DNA of 36,994 nucleotides from a virus. The position numbers and the translations under genes are program-made. The notes under the pieces are model-generated. The model did no database searches, was not told the origin of the DNA, and saw only the letters and a program-made list of their open reading frames with translations. This document shows, piece by piece, positions 20,524 through 28,072 of the stretch (the first letter of the stretch is position 1; each line of letters starts with the position of its first letter). Location of the stretch: IMG/VR virus record IMGVR_UViG_3300046167_000986, positions 1-36,994 of that record; one strand, written 5' to 3'.

Positions 20524-21938
20524 TGCTCAAGCGATTCTTCAAGTTTCTTGGGCTTTCTCCCTACGAGGCGGCCAATCCCTCAAACCGGCGCGGACGTGTT
20601 CCGGGTGCTGCTCCGACTGATGCGAAGAAGGAATTGAGTTCTGCCGCACGTCGCGAGCTGATTCGTAAGAGTCGCTACCTGCACAAGAATTCAGGCTTTG
20701 CCCGAGAGGTCGTCGGAGACATGGCGATCTACTCCGTTGGCGACGGCATCAAGCCGCAGGCCCAGACTGCCGATCCTGACTGGAACCGTGCCGCCGAGGA
20801 ATACTTCACGCGGTGGTGCCAGCGGGCCGACATCACTGGACGATTTAGCTTTGAGCAATGCCAGAGCCTCGTCTGCCGTGGTATCGACGTAGACGGCGAA
20901 TACTTCATTGTGAAGGTTCGTGATCGTTTCGGGCGTCCGCGCATTCAGCTTGTTGAAAGCCACCGTATCAGCGACGCCGCTTCGAGTGTAGAGACCGTTG
21001 ATGGGATTGGCTTCGACCGCTTCGGAGCACCCGCATTCTACCGTGTGCAGCAGGACGACGAATCTTATCGCGACATCCCTTCTGGCGCAGTGATGCACGT
21101 CTTTGAACCAGAGTCTGCAAGCGGTGCCCGCTGTGCGCCGACGCTTCAGCATTCGATCAACCATCTGCTCGACGAGATTGAACTGCTGGCATTGGAGAAG
21201 CACGCCGTCAAAGACAACGCCGACATTTCCAGAGTGCTCAAAAGCGAGAGCGGCGAGATTGACGATACCGGCGACTTCGTCGTGCAAACTGGCAGCGTAA
21301 CGGAGGAAGGCAGTGATCCGCAGCAGGTGCAGAAAATCGTCGGAGGGAAAGTCGTCGCCATTAAAACCAATGAGTCGCTGGAAAGCTACCAATCGAACCG
21401 GCCAAGTCCGGTCTTCACGGGCTTCCTTGAGCACCTCAAGCGCGACAGCAGCGCAGGTATTCTGCCTTATGAATTCGTGATCGACTCTGCCAAGATTGGC
21501 GGTGCGGGTGTCCGTCTTGTCGTCGCCAAAGCCGACCGTCGCTTCAGCTATCGCAAGCTCATCCTTATTCAGCGATTCCTCAAACCAACTTGGGGCTATG
21601 TGATCGGCGATGCCATCGACCGGGGCGAACTCGAAGCAGTGAAGCAATGGAACCGTGTGCGTTTCGTCACCCCACGCCGGATCACGGTCGATGCCGGACG
21701 CGAAGCTCAACAGAACCGCGCCGATGTCGAGACGGGCCTCAAGACCCTTGAAGAACACTTCGCCGAACTCGGACAGGACTTTGACGAGCAATTGGAGATC
21801 CGCGCCCAAAACGCAAAGCGCATCATCGATGCAGCCGCTAAATACGGTGTGCCGGTTGAAATGATCTATAAGCCACAGGGCACACAGTTGAGCAGCCCGG
21901 TTGACACAGGCACGAAGACATCGAGCGACCAAGGCTAG
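20523..21938 (+). CDS. Portal protein (lambda gpB family)
   Basis: The ATG at 20523 overlaps the previous stop and gives 471 residues. The sequence has typical gpB landmarks: LIRKSRYLHKNSGFAREVVG near 45-64, the FEQCQSLVCRGIDVDGEYFI segment, LVESHRISD, the IPSGAVMHVFEPES strand-turn, and the stem/crown part with RDSSAGILPYEFVID and YRKLILIQRFLKPTW. The portal forms the dodecameric channel for DNA entry and exit. The stop codon lies within a 16-base palindrome that starts the hairpin cluster behind the gene. Confidence 0.9.
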   Translation: MLKRFFKFLGLSPYEAANPSNRRGRVPGAAPTDAKKELSSAARRELIRKSRYLHKNSGFAREVVGDMAIYSVGDGIKPQAQTADPDWNRAAEEYFTRWCQRADITGRFSFEQCQSLVCRGIDVDGEYFIVKVRDRFGRPRIQLVESHRISDAASSVETVDGIGFDRFGAPAFYRVQQDDESYRDIPSGAVMHVFEPESASGARCAPTLQHSINHLLDEIELLALEKHAVKDNADISRVLKSESGEIDDTGDFVVQTGSVTEEGSDPQQVQKIVGGKVVAIKTNESLESYQSNRPSPVFTGFLEHLKRDSSAGILPYEFVIDSAKIGGAGVRLVVAKADRRFSYRKLILIQRFLKPTWGYVIGDAIDRGELEAVKQWNRVRFVTPRRITVDAGREAQQNRADVETGLKTLEEHFAELGQDFDEQLEIRAQNAKRIIDAAAKYGVPVEMIYKPQGTQLSSPVDTGTKTSSDQG

Positions 21939-22022
21939 CCTTGGAACCGAGATGCTCCGCATCTCATTGCCCAGTGCTTTAACAGAGAAACGAAAGTTTC
22001 TCGGGTGCAGGGCTCGCCCTGC
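21929..22022. repeat. Array of four mini-hairpins (copy B, inverted relative to 17730)
   Basis: Four perfect hairpins stand in a row: CCAAGGCTAGCCTTGG (21929-21944, containing the portal stop), GAGATGC-TCC-GCATCTC (21949-21965), GAGAAAC-GAAA-GTTTCTC (21985-22002) and GCAGGGC-TC-GCCCTGC (22007-22022). The last two, with their GGGT spacer, are the reverse complement of 17730-17766 except in the loops. The array ends five bases before the ATG at 22028. Confidence 0.75.
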
Positions 22023-22027
22023 TTGTT

Positions 22028-22675
22028 ATGCGATTCGCACACATCACCAACGCCGTCTACCGCCAGCCATGGAACATTACGCCCGGAGGCTGGCTTTCTG
22101 TTCACGAGCTACTTCAAAGTCGCCTTGCGGTTGATGCGGAGAATCTCGACTTATCAGCCTTCGTAAATCCAAGGCCCGATCTTGAAGTCGATTCGAATGG
22201 TATCGCGCATATCCACGTCACGGGTGTGCTGGGCAAGAATCTAAGCCAGATCGAACGCTCATGTGGCAATACTGGCTACGAGCAACTTGAAGCCGAGGTC
22301 GCAGATGCGGTTAAGGCTAATGCTCAGGGAATTCTGCTGCATGTTAATTCGCCGGGTGGAGCCGCAACAGGAAATGTCGAGACATCGCGCATGGTTGCCG
22401 GAAGCGGATTACCCACCGTCGCATGGGTGGACGAGCTGGCCGCGTCGGCAGCGTATGCGATTGCCTCCGGAGCAACGTTGATTGTGGCTTCTCCGTCAGC
22501 ACAAGTTGGCAGTATCGGAACCATTCCTCCCTCTGGTGGATACTTCCGGGCAATGGGAACAGCGTGGACTGAAGCCCGCTTACATCACCCACACCGGAGG
22601 CGACTTAAAGGACGCCACATGGCCACCGAGTTTTTCCGAGGCTCACCGCGAACACCTTCAGGAAATGGTCGATGA
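22028..22675 (+). CDS. S49-family prohead protease, N-terminal part (frame broken)
   Basis: The frame gives 215 residues, of which about the first 166 belong to a lambda gpC/SppA-type S49 peptidase: the oxyanion-side motif NSPGG (107-111), VDELAASAAYAIASGA with nucleophile Ser140, and VASPSAQVGSIGTI. The residues after GTI (from 22526) are shadow sequence, and the real continuation is in the +1 frame. The protease trims the scaffold and other head proteins during maturation. It starts five bases after a hairpin array with no SD. Confidence 0.85.
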   Translation: MRFAHITNAVYRQPWNITPGGWLSVHELLQSRLAVDAENLDLSAFVNPRPDLEVDSNGIAHIHVTGVLGKNLSQIERSCGNTGYEQLEAEVADAVKANAQGILLHVNSPGGAATGNVETSRMVAGSGLPTVAWVDELAASAAYAIASGATLIVASPSAQVGSIGTIPPSGGYFRAMGTAWTEARLHHPHRRRLKGRHMATEFFRGSPRTPSGNGR

Positions 22676-22859
22676 TTTCTTCGGTCAGTTTCGGGATCAC
22701 GTCCTGACGCACCGAGATGTTCCGGCTTCCGCAATGCGTGGCCAGACGCTTCTCGGAACGCGGGCTAAAGATGCAAATCTCGTAGACCGCATTGGATCCT
22801 ACTCCGAAGCCTACGAAGAACTCCTCGCGAAAGTTGACACCACTGGTTCAGGCAAATGA
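22482..22859 (+). CDS. S49-family prohead protease, C-terminal part (+1 frame)
   Basis: From about 22527 this frame continues the S49 domain: LPLVDTSGQWEQRGLKPAYI, HREHLQEMVDDFFGQFRDHV, and the family-typical GQTLLGTRAKDANLVDRIGS. Joining at ATT-C-CTC (extra C at 22526) gives a normal 276-residue protease. The frame has no sensible start of its own. The break has the same sense as in the terminase (one base too many). Its end overlaps the scaffold start by four bases. Confidence 0.8.
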   Translation: MWLLRQHKLAVSEPFLPLVDTSGQWEQRGLKPAYITHTGGDLKDATWPPSFSEAHREHLQEMVDDFFGQFRDHVLTHRDVPASAMRGQTLLGTRAKDANLVDRIGSYSEAYEELLAKVDTTGSGK

Positions 22860-23329
22860 ACGACTTTCCGGCACCTGAATCCCTTAACACACTTGCGGTG
22901 GCTCGTGAAGCCTACGGCAAATTGCTCGCCGCTTTCCATGAGAAGGACGGCGCAACGACTCAACTCAATGCTGACCTGGAAGCGGCCAATGATCTGATCG
23001 ACGAGAATGCCGACACACTTTCCAAGCTACAGGAAGACTTCAAATCGAAGACTACTGAACTGCAACAAAGTCAGCGCGACCTCGGCACCGCAAAGCAAAC
23101 GATCAAGACGCTTGAAGGCAAGGTCGAGCAGCTCGAATCAGAGGCCAAGAGCGCAGAAGCCAAGGCCGCCGAAATCTGCGCCTCTGTTGGCGTTGACCCA
23201 CTCACCATCACTCCGGACGCCGAAGGCAAGCATCGCGACATCCACGCCGAGTTCGAGGCCATCACCGATCCGGCCAGACAAATGGCATTTTTCCGCAAAC
23301 ACAAAGAACAACTCCTTTCCCGAAAATAA
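22856..23329 (+). CDS. Scaffold-like coiled-coil head protein
   Basis: The product has 157 residues, mostly coiled coil (about 30-110: ADLEAANDLIDENADTL, LEGKVEQLESEAKSAEAKA). A short C-terminal part contains DPARQMAFFRKHKEQLLSRK. A coiled-coil protein between the prohead protease and the capsid gene is the usual place and form of a scaffold, removed by the protease during head assembly. Sequence identity alone would not show this; the call rests on structure and context. TTGACA (22834-22839) occurs 16 bases before its start, within coding sequence. Confidence 0.7.
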   Translation: MNDFPAPESLNTLAVAREAYGKLLAAFHEKDGATTQLNADLEAANDLIDENADTLSKLQEDFKSKTTELQQSQRDLGTAKQTIKTLEGKVEQLESEAKSAEAKAAEICASVGVDPLTITPDAEGKHRDIHAEFEAITDPARQMAFFRKHKEQLLSRK

Positions 23330-23335
23330 TCTACC

Positions 23336-24232
23336 ATGTCCAATACGCTTAACAACATTCAGGACATCCGCATCGCGGACGTATTTCTCGAAACCTTCGT
23401 GGCAGCCTTAATGCCACTGCGCGCGTTCTCGATCGACTTCTCCAGCGAATTCGTCGAGCGCGGCAAGACCGTCCACGTCCCTGTGGTTGGTGCTGCAAAT
23501 GCGTCGTATGACTTCAAGGGCAGCTACGCCCAGAATGCTGACAGCAATGTCGATACAATTCCCGTCGAGCTGGCCAAGCACAAGGTTCAGTCGCTTCACC
23601 TGACCGACAAGGAGTATTCCGAGTCCAGCGTCATCAGTCTTGAACGTCTTGCGCGTAGCAAAGCACGTCAGCTTGCGCAGGATGTGCTTCAGGACATCTG
23701 GGGAGCGATCCTTTCCGCCGATTACGATCAAGCCATCCCTGCACTGGCTGCAACCGGCTTTGATGCCTCCAAGGTTCTCAAGATTCGTGAGGCCTGCGCG
23801 GCTAAGAACATGCCCGTCTCCGAGCGCTCGCTGATTCTCGATGACTCGTTTTATACGAACCTTCTTGGCGACGATAAGATCAGCCACAGCTACCTCACAC
23901 AGATGAGCCAGCCTTCGCTGATGGAAGCGCGCATCCCACGAGTCTATGGTTTCGACATCTACGAAACTACGATCCTACCGGAGAACGGCGAAAAGCTCGT
24001 CGGTTTCGCGGCTCACCCTCGTGGTCTGGCCATCGCCAACCGTTACCTGATGCCGCTACGTCCCGAGTCCTATCTCGAAGCAGGCCCTGTAACTGATCCG
24101 ACCACCGGCATCACTCTCGGTTATCGTCGTTACTATGACAACGACTCTGGCAAGGAAATCGCCGCATTCGAGTGTGTCTACGGCTTCAAGCCTGCCATCA
24201 AGGAAGGCATCCTTCGCATCGCTAAATCTTAA
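23336..24232 (+). CDS. Major capsid protein
   Basis: The product has 298 residues and is the third gene after the portal, counting the rejoined protease as one. Features fit an HK97-fold coat protein: an N-terminal arm, a strand-rich E-loop-like part (ERGKTVHVPVVGAANASYDF), the LERLARSKARQLAQDVLQDI spine helix, and a C-terminal beta part containing GFAAHPRGLAIANRY and SGKEIAAFECVYGFKPAIKEGI. It lacks a long N-terminal delta domain, consistent with the separate scaffold gene. It forms the icosahedral shell. No SD precedes the ATG, seven bases after the scaffold stop. Confidence 0.85.
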   Translation: MSNTLNNIQDIRIADVFLETFVAALMPLRAFSIDFSSEFVERGKTVHVPVVGAANASYDFKGSYAQNADSNVDTIPVELAKHKVQSLHLTDKEYSESSVISLERLARSKARQLAQDVLQDIWGAILSADYDQAIPALAATGFDASKVLKIREACAAKNMPVSERSLILDDSFYTNLLGDDKISHSYLTQMSQPSLMEARIPRVYGFDIYETTILPENGEKLVGFAAHPRGLAIANRYLMPLRPESYLEAGPVTDPTTGITLGYRRYYDNDSGKEIAAFECVYGFKPAIKEGILRIAKS

Positions 24233-24246
24233 TCCACAAAACGATC

Positions 24247-24519
24247 ATGACTGACGCAGAACTTCAAACTCTTGGTGCCAAAGCGGCTGCTTTGCCCGAT
24301 GGTCGCAATGAACTTTCACCCAAGCCACTTTGTTCGGTGACGGCAGAAACCCTCGTCGATCCGCAAGGACGTATCCGGGTCTACAACTCCGATGCCGACG
24401 AAGTGGTGACGATCCAGCAAGCCGACGGCGATCCCATCGCTGCGGCCAATGATGTCGCAACCCTCAAGGCAGCTCTTCAGACGGTTCTTTCCAACGCCGG
24501 TATCGCAACTTTCAGTTAG
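24247..24519 (+). CDS. Small head-region protein of unknown function
   Basis: The product has 90 residues, with no membrane segment or recognisable domain. A strand-rich centre (LCSVTAETLVDPQGRIRVYN) is followed by a helix (AANDVATLKAALQTVLSNAG). It follows the capsid gene by 14 bases and precedes a strong terminator, a position often used by head decoration or stabilisation proteins. That role is inferred from place alone. Confidence 0.6.
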   Translation: MTDAELQTLGAKAAALPDGRNELSPKPLCSVTAETLVDPQGRIRVYNSDADEVVTIQQADGDPIAAANDVATLKAALQTVLSNAGIATFS

Positions 24520-24550
24520 GTAGTGTCTGTGGTTTGTTTGGTTGGCTTCG

Positions 24551-24585
24551 CAAGCTCCGGTGGAAACGCCGGAGCTTGTTTTTTT
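24551..24585 (+). terminator. Strong rho-independent terminator after the capsid genes
   Basis: CAAGCTCCGG (24551-24560) and CCGGAGCTTG (24569-24578) form a perfect 10-bp stem with an 8-base loop, followed by seven T (24579-24585). GCTT at 24545-24548 can alternatively pair with AAGC at 24552-24555, so a weaker competing hairpin exists. It separates head genes from tail genes and may reduce tail-gene expression relative to the abundant capsid. Confidence 0.88.
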
Positions 24586-24605
24586 GACAATAGCAAGATG
24601 ACATG
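24584..24605 (+). promoter_or_regulatory. TTGACA-N13-ATG start element
   Basis: TTGACA (24584-24589) begins in the T run of the terminator and lies 13 bases before the ATG at 24603. No -10 box is present at the right distance. Confidence 0.4.
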
Positions 24606-24917
24606 AGCCTCCACACCGATGATGCCCTTGAAGGATTTGCCGAACTGCTGGAAGCGGTCGGTATAGATCTCCGTTTTGGAGGTGAGTCATTCCCTGCTGT
24701 TCTATCCACCGAGCAGCCGAGTAGTGAGCCCTACGATCTGACGCCAGGAGATGATCAGGCTGTCCAGATCGCCGCATTCGCATCGGATTTTACCACTAGA
24801 CCAGCAATTGGCGACTACTTCGAAGATGATGCAGGCAATCAATACCGCATCAAGAGCCGCCGCCTGCGTCCCGGCCAATCCATCATCCGATTTTCCTGTG
24901 AAGTATCTGAGCTATGA
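24603..24917 (+). CDS. Head-tail joining protein (gpFII-like)
   Basis: The product has 104 residues. It has the pattern of small beta-rich joining proteins: LRFGGESFPAVLS, then a disordered loop, then RPAIGDYFEDDAGNQYRIKSRRLRPGQ and a closing strand IIRFSCEVSEL. The order gpW-like, portal, capsid, then this gene is as in lambda, where gpFII provides the tail attachment surface. It is the first gene after the terminator and overlaps the next by four bases. Confidence 0.68.
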   Translation: MSLHTDDALEGFAELLEAVGIDLRFGGESFPAVLSTEQPSSEPYDLTPGDDQAVQIAAFASDFTTRPAIGDYFEDDAGNQYRIKSRRLRPGQSIIRFSCEVSEL

Positions 24918-25147
24918 GTGAATCCGAGCATTCTGAAATCTTCGAGCGCCTGCGTAAAACTGAAGATCGTCTAACCCGCCTTGAAACAGTCCTTTGGGGC
25001 ACCGATGGCAACAATGGCCTACGCTCCGACATTCGGGAACTGAAGCGCAAGATGGATATGCTGCTGCGCTTCTTCTGGGTGGCGACAGCCATCCCGCCGT
25101 TGGCCGTTTCCATTCTGGCCGTGCTCAAATTCTTCGGAAAGCTCTAA
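24914..25147 (+). CDS. Coiled-coil, single-membrane-segment protein (XhlA-like)
   Basis: The product has 77 residues. The first 50 form a coiled coil (IFERLRKTEDRLTRLETVLW, IRELKRKMDMLLRFF), followed by one membrane segment (about 54-73: WVATAIPPLAVSILAVLKFF). This is the form of XhlA/hemolysin-like holin accessory proteins in phages. It sits among tail-joining genes, not in an evident lysis cassette, so lysis is possible but unproven. Its stop shares a base with the next start (TAATG). Confidence 0.65.
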   Translation: MSESEHSEIFERLRKTEDRLTRLETVLWGTDGNNGLRSDIRELKRKMDMLLRFFWVATAIPPLAVSILAVLKFFGKL

Positions 25148-25725
25148 TGGCCGATGGTGTTTCCAGTAAGTCGTTACGCAACTTCGACCGGGCTCTCAAA
25201 GAGTATCTTCGCTACAACAAGCGCGAGACTGGACCTCTGATCGAGAACCGCGCCAAGCGCGTGCAGTGGGAGCTTTACAGGCAGTTCAAGGCGATTGCTC
25301 CGACTCGGGACAAAATCGAACAGGAAGCTGCGTCCCGAGGCTATGCCATTCGCCGACGCATGGGGCCGGATGGCAAACGACTATCCGTTAAGAAAGAGCT
25401 AGCTCTGCGGAAGCGATCCATTCGTTACCTTTCGGTGAGCTATCTGTTCCGAGCATGGCGAGCCAATCGTGACGGGCAGAACACTCAATTCTCAGCAAAA
25501 TCGCGACGCAATAAGCAGATCGGCGAAGCGCTGATTCGAACGGCCAAGGGCAAGCGCCGTCCGTTCGTTCGGCTTACGAGCTTCCTTGAAGGCGTGGTCG
25601 CACAAAACCGCAAGCGCAACCTCGTTGACAAGGCACTCCGGGCACAGACCGCGGACATGAAGACCTATGTCGGGCGCAAGCAACAACAGGCAATAAAGCG
25701 AAGCATCACTCGCATCTTCACATGA
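25147..25725 (+). CDS. Basic phage protein, probable tail completion region
   Basis: Started at ATG 25147 (overlapping the previous stop), the product has 192 residues. It is very basic and helical: KRVQWELYRQFKAIAPTRDK, a basic RRRMGPDG loop, VKKELALRKRSIRYLSVSYLFRAW, and a Lys/Arg-rich C-terminus ending KRSITRIFT. I do not recognise the family. Its place between the joining protein and the tail terminator is where head-tail or tail completion proteins are found in lambda-like phages. Confidence 0.65.
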   Translation: MADGVSSKSLRNFDRALKEYLRYNKRETGPLIENRAKRVQWELYRQFKAIAPTRDKIEQEAASRGYAIRRRMGPDGKRLSVKKELALRKRSIRYLSVSYLFRAWRANRDGQNTQFSAKSRRNKQIGEALIRTAKGKRRPFVRLTSFLEGVVAQNRKRNLVDKALRAQTADMKTYVGRKQQQAIKRSITRIFT

Positions 25726-26156
25726 AACTTTCGGAAGTCATCACCCATGTCACCAATCACCTTCATTCTGATTCGTTTCTGGCTGGCTTGGAGATCATTC
25801 CAAACATCGCGCCTGACCATAACCAGCGTCTTGAAACAGCGGTAAAGAATACAGGGCTGGCTATAGTTATTGTGCAGTCATCCGGCACGGCACCCAAAGC
25901 CGATGCGCCCAAACTGCTCCTGCACAACGAAGTGGTTGTTTCCATTCTGGAAAACCCCAGAACGAACGAAACGGGCAAAGGTGCGCTTGAAGTTTCCGAG
26001 CATGTCCTCGAATCCCTACATCAGGCAAGCTGGGCCACCGAGCGCGGCCTGAGGCACGTTCTGCAAGTTGACACTCCTGCGTATGAATCAGGGCCCCTTG
26101 ATAGTGGGCTGATCGTTTATTTCTGTAACTTCCAGATCAAATCCATCCAGCCGTAA
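25722..26156 (+). CDS. Tail terminator-like protein (gpU-like position)
   Basis: The product has 144 residues with mixed alpha/beta character: an N-terminal helix, GLAIVIVQSSGTAPK, LLLHNEVVVSILENPRTNET, a helix VSEHVLESLHQASW, and a closing strand GLIVYFCNFQIKSI. The strand-helix order and the position right before the major tail protein are as in gpU-type tail terminators, which end tail tube growth. Identification rests on fold pattern and order. It overlaps the upstream gene by four bases. Confidence 0.62.
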   Translation: MKLSEVITHVTNHLHSDSFLAGLEIIPNIAPDHNQRLETAVKNTGLAIVIVQSSGTAPKADAPKLLLHNEVVVSILENPRTNETGKGALEVSEHVLESLHQASWATERGLRHVLQVDTPAYESGPLDSGLIVYFCNFQIKSIQP

Positions 26157-26159
26157 TCT

Positions 26160-26702
26160 ATGTCCAACCCGAATCTACTTCTCATCGGCAGCGGTGATTT
26201 CTCCATCATCACGGGGATCTCAGTGGTTCCAGCCAACGAATCCGACTACGATGCCGCTGACGCAATGTTTGGGAACCTGAAGGCATTCTCGTTCCAGAAT
26301 CAGGCGGAGACGAAAGAACACTTCGGAAGCTATCGAGGTGTTCGCATTCTGGATAAGGTTTTCACGACTCAATTGCGCCTCGGATACATGCTGCAATTAG
26401 AAGAAGTGAATGACCGCATCGTTGAAACACTTTTCTACGGTTCATCGGGTAATCTAACCGGTGGCAATCCTGACTACCGCGAGATCAATCCCTTGCAACA
26501 ACCACAAAGCTTAAACGGCTTCGCTCGACTGCGGGTATGGGATGACAAAGACGCGCAGAATCCACGACTCATGCATAAAGACTTCCGCTGCAATGTGCGC
26601 ATCAATAATCAGCCAGAACTCGGGGATGACTGGTTCGGCTATGAACTCAAAGTCGATGTTCTTTCACCCGTTGGAACGGTATTTCTGAGACAGGACGCAT
26701 AA
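26160..26702 (+). CDS. Major tail (tube) protein candidate
   Basis: The product has 180 residues, strand-rich, beginning SNPNLLLIGSGDFSIITGIS and ending VDVLSPVGTVFLRQDA, with repeated amphipathic strands (YRGVRILDKVFTTQLRLGYM, FRCNVRINNQPEL). It sits between the gpU-like gene and the tail assembly block, where the tube protein is expected. The next gene encodes a repeat protein that may decorate the tube. I rely on size, strand content and order. Confidence 0.65.
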   Translation: MSNPNLLLIGSGDFSIITGISVVPANESDYDAADAMFGNLKAFSFQNQAETKEHFGSYRGVRILDKVFTTQLRLGYMLQLEEVNDRIVETLFYGSSGNLTGGNPDYREINPLQQPQSLNGFARLRVWDDKDAQNPRLMHKDFRCNVRINNQPELGDDWFGYELKVDVLSPVGTVFLRQDA

Positions 26703-26705
26703 GCT

Positions 26706-27710
26706 ATGAGTGATTTGAATCAACTGTTTGGCCCCGCCAATACCTTGCCATCCACAGCGCCACGGCATCTCGATGAAATCATTGATGATATTGCGTCGCT
26801 GCCCGATGGTGAACGCTCTCCGAATATTCGTATTTGGGGAGACCCAGCTACTAGCTACGTCTATATCGACTCACTGCAAATGCGTGAACTGCACTGGGAA
26901 GGCATGCCGAATGTCACGTCATTGGATATTTATTACACTCAGTTGGAACGCTTTCCTTCCATTCTCCACATGACCGGGCTGACTTATCTGGGCTTGTATG
27001 GAAATCAGTTTCGCAGTGTTCCCGATCTAAGTGCATTAGAAAGCCTCCAATCCCTGTATCTCAATGACGGGGAGATTGTGGATATTCAGGGGCTGATGGG
27101 GCTGGTCAATCTTCGCTATCTCGACCTTGGATATAATCAAATTGCAGCGTTGCCTGAACTGGGAGCGATGACGGAACTGCGCGGCCTCTATGTCTCGAAC
27201 AATCAACTCTCTGAGCTGCCAGACCTTTCCGGTCTTACCAATCTCGACAACCTTCAGGTTCGAGGCAATCAGCTTGCCGCGCTTCCCGAATTGAGCGGGC
27301 TGACTTTGCTTCGCAATCTGTATTGTGAGCAGAATCAACTCACCGAGATTCCAAGTCTGACGGGCTTGTCAGAACTTCGATACCTTTACTGCTACGAGAA
27401 TCAGCTCACATCCCTGCCAAGTTTCTCAGGGCTATCGGAACTCTATTATCTTCGCTGCTACGACAATCAACTGACGGAGCTACCGGACATGACCGGATTG
27501 ACGAAGCTTCGCTATCTCCATGCACAGAACAATCTGATGGATGCTGCGGCGATTGATGCCGCACTGATTCAATTGGCAAGTTCCGGCATGGCGTCCAATG
27601 GTCAGTTCAATTACTCCGGCAATCCCGGCGCATCGAACGATCAGCGTTCCTCGGCAGCATCGACCGCAAAATCCACCCTGACCAGTCGCGGCTGGTCCAT
27701 AACTGTCTAA
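26706..27710 (+). CDS. Leucine-rich repeat protein in the tail block
   Basis: The product has 334 residues. Residues 67-286 are ten tandem 22-residue leucine-rich repeats of the form LxxLxxLYxxNNQLxxLPxLSG, for example LTNLDNLQVRGNQLAALPELSG's neighbours with NQL in each turn. The N-terminal 66 residues form a separate acidic cap. The C-terminus is a Ser/Ala/Asn-rich tail ending STAKSTLTSRGWSITV. It lies four bases after the tube gene, so it is probably structural. LRRs bind proteins or glycans, suggesting host-surface adhesion along the tail. No signal peptide is present. Confidence 0.82.
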   Translation: MSDLNQLFGPANTLPSTAPRHLDEIIDDIASLPDGERSPNIRIWGDPATSYVYIDSLQMRELHWEGMPNVTSLDIYYTQLERFPSILHMTGLTYLGLYGNQFRSVPDLSALESLQSLYLNDGEIVDIQGLMGLVNLRYLDLGYNQIAALPELGAMTELRGLYVSNNQLSELPDLSGLTNLDNLQVRGNQLAALPELSGLTLLRNLYCEQNQLTEIPSLTGLSELRYLYCYENQLTSLPSFSGLSELYYLRCYDNQLTELPDMTGLTKLRYLHAQNNLMDAAAIDAALIQLASSGMASNGQFNYSGNPGASNDQRSSAASTAKSTLTSRGWSITV

Positions 27711-27712
27711 CC

Positions 27713-28072
27713 ATGATTGAAGAAATACAGGAAAACGGGTTGAGCTTCAAGCGAGCCAAACGTCCTAAGAAGGGAAAGAAAGTCTGGCGATGCATTCACG
27801 ATGGAAACCGCGTGCTCGGATCTTTCGAGACCGATGGGGAAACAGATACGATTCATGAAATCGTAGATTTTGACACCGAAGCAGATCTGGAAACAGGCAT
27901 CGAAAGTCTCGGCCTAGTGGATCCAATCGAAGAATATGAACCCGAACCGGAGGCACCCCTTCATGAGCGAAACCCAAGAACAGGCAATTCTAACAGGCGG
28001 CGCGAGCGTCGCCTTAAGAAAGAACGACGGAAGCAGCGAAAGCGTAAACGTAAGGCTTCTAAAGATTCGTGA
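27713..28072 (+). CDS. Small conserved-looking protein with basic tail
   Basis: The product has 119 residues. The first 80 residues look like a real domain: VWRCIHDGNRVLGSFETDGE, then TIHEIVDFDTEADLETGIES and an acidic stretch EEYEPEPEAP. The last 36 are highly basic (RRRERRLKKERRKQRKRKRK) and encoded within the next gene in another frame for 110 bases, so they may be incidental. I do not know its function. It follows the LRR gene by two bases and may be its partner. Confidence 0.6.
   Translation: MIEEIQENGLSFKRAKRPKKGKKVWRCIHDGNRVLGSFETDGETDTIHEIVDFDTEADLETGIESLGLVDPIEEYEPEPEAPLHERNPRTGNSNRRRERRLKKERRKQRKRKRKASKDS

Noticed and set aside
20691-21962. Long minus-strand open frame of 423 codons
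   Set aside because: It lies entirely opposite the well-supported portal gene and has no recognisable family text; it is a shadow of biased codon use.
24584-24612. TTGACA after the capsid terminator as a normal promoter for tail genes
   Set aside because: The position 17 bases downstream reads GCCTCC and lies inside the gene; no -10 box exists. It is kept only as part of the TTGACA-ATG pattern.
26706-27710. Diversity-generating retroelement target in the LRR gene
   Set aside because: No reverse transcriptase gene or near-identical template repeat is present in the window.
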